From: an uncultured cyanobacterium
Lineage (GTDB): Bacteria; Cyanobacteriota; Cyanobacteriia; CACIAM-69d
Assembly: GCA_937894105.1 (NCBI GenBank)
Contig: CALCTI010000718.1
Span: forward strand, 1-5,026
Length of the DNA: 5,026 nt
Direction of reading: 5' to 3'
A program made the position numbers and the translations under genes. Each line of letters begins with the position of its first letter. Positions within the stretch are counted from its first letter, which is position 1. Of this stretch, positions 4,959 through 5,026 are shown piece after piece. The notes under the pieces are model-generated. The model did not search any database and was not told the DNA's origin. It saw only the letters and a program-made list of their open reading frames with translations.

Positions 4959-5026
4959 CATCCCCTAGCCTTGTTTGTTTTTAAAGGGCGCGTACTCCCC
5001 ACTGCATCAGGCTTCTGGAGATTAAT

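Larger units (their letters stand above)
4605..5026 (-). mobile_element. CTAG-MITE copy 3, minus orientation, interrupted and cut by the window end
   Basis: TAGGGGCTGTCATCAATT (4605-4622) plus the following AAT, CTAAGT and AAG blocks matches the reverse complement of the right arm of copy 1 (237-271) and continues to CCTAGA at 4669-4674. At the other edge, CTAG (4965-4968), a T-rich tract and AAAGGGCG match the reverse complement of the copy 1 left arm, including CAGGCTTCTGGAG against CAGGCATCTGGAG. Over about 50 bases of the left arm, roughly 40 agree. The last bases ATTAAT should continue past the window into the outer end. Between the two arms about 290 bp of unrelated repeat DNA is inserted near the internal CTAG. 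Confidence 0.62.

Noticed and set aside
1..5026. A new multi-gene system (defence, toxin-antitoxin, biosynthetic cluster)
   Set aside because: The three complete genes are a lipid desaturase, a housekeeping prenyltransferase and an isolated repeat protein, separated by gene-free DNA. Nothing indicates that they form a system.

Overview
The window looks like chromosomal DNA from a cyanobacterium. It carries six perfect GCGATCGC (HIP1) octamers in 5 kb, a solanesyl-type polyprenyl diphosphate synthase of the cyanobacterial Sds type, a DUF2358-like protein tail and a three-histidine-box acyl-lipid desaturase. The many short inverted-repeat elements suggest a repeat-rich filamentous or Leptolyngbya/Oscillatoria-like genome. 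That lineage guess is inference; phylum level is as far as the sequence goes.

Layout: (1) 3-143, the C-terminal end of a DUF2358-like gene cut by the window start. (2) 141-799, a gene-free stretch with two copies (141-271, 620-751) of a roughly 130-bp transposase-less element (called CTAG-MITE here), a possible terminator, a pair of 20-bp-spaced direct repeats and a 4 x 13-bp tandem repeat. (3) 800-1918, a membrane fatty acid desaturase. The open frame runs back to a TTG at 713, but that extension is largely the right end of the second CTAG-MITE, so the first ATG at 800 is preferred. (4) 1919-2578, decayed DNA with a short orphan reading frame, the broken tail of a probable Uma2/DUF820-type gene and a 107-bp TA-flanked MITE that interrupts it. 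(5) 2579-3550, sds (solanesyl diphosphate synthase). (6) 3551-3711, three successive inverted repeats. (7) 3712-4539, a cytosolic-looking protein with an N-terminal helical region, an NPTQ-rich linker and three C-terminal ChW-like repeats. (8) 4540-5026, no gene; a CTAG-MITE in minus orientation that has received a cluster of a different ATACCAATT-type MITE.

All complete genes are on the plus strand, but the gaps are long and full of elements, so they are probably separate transcription units rather than an operon. Desaturase (membrane lipid unsaturation) and Sds (plastoquinone side chain) both serve thylakoid membranes, but nothing here shows that they are linked functionally. No defence system, CRISPR array, RNA gene or biosynthetic cluster was seen. 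The interesting part is the mobile-repeat layer: related TAGGGCG/TAGGGGC ends lie at the stop codons of two genes, inside the 5' reading frame of the desaturase, and around a nested insertion at the right edge.
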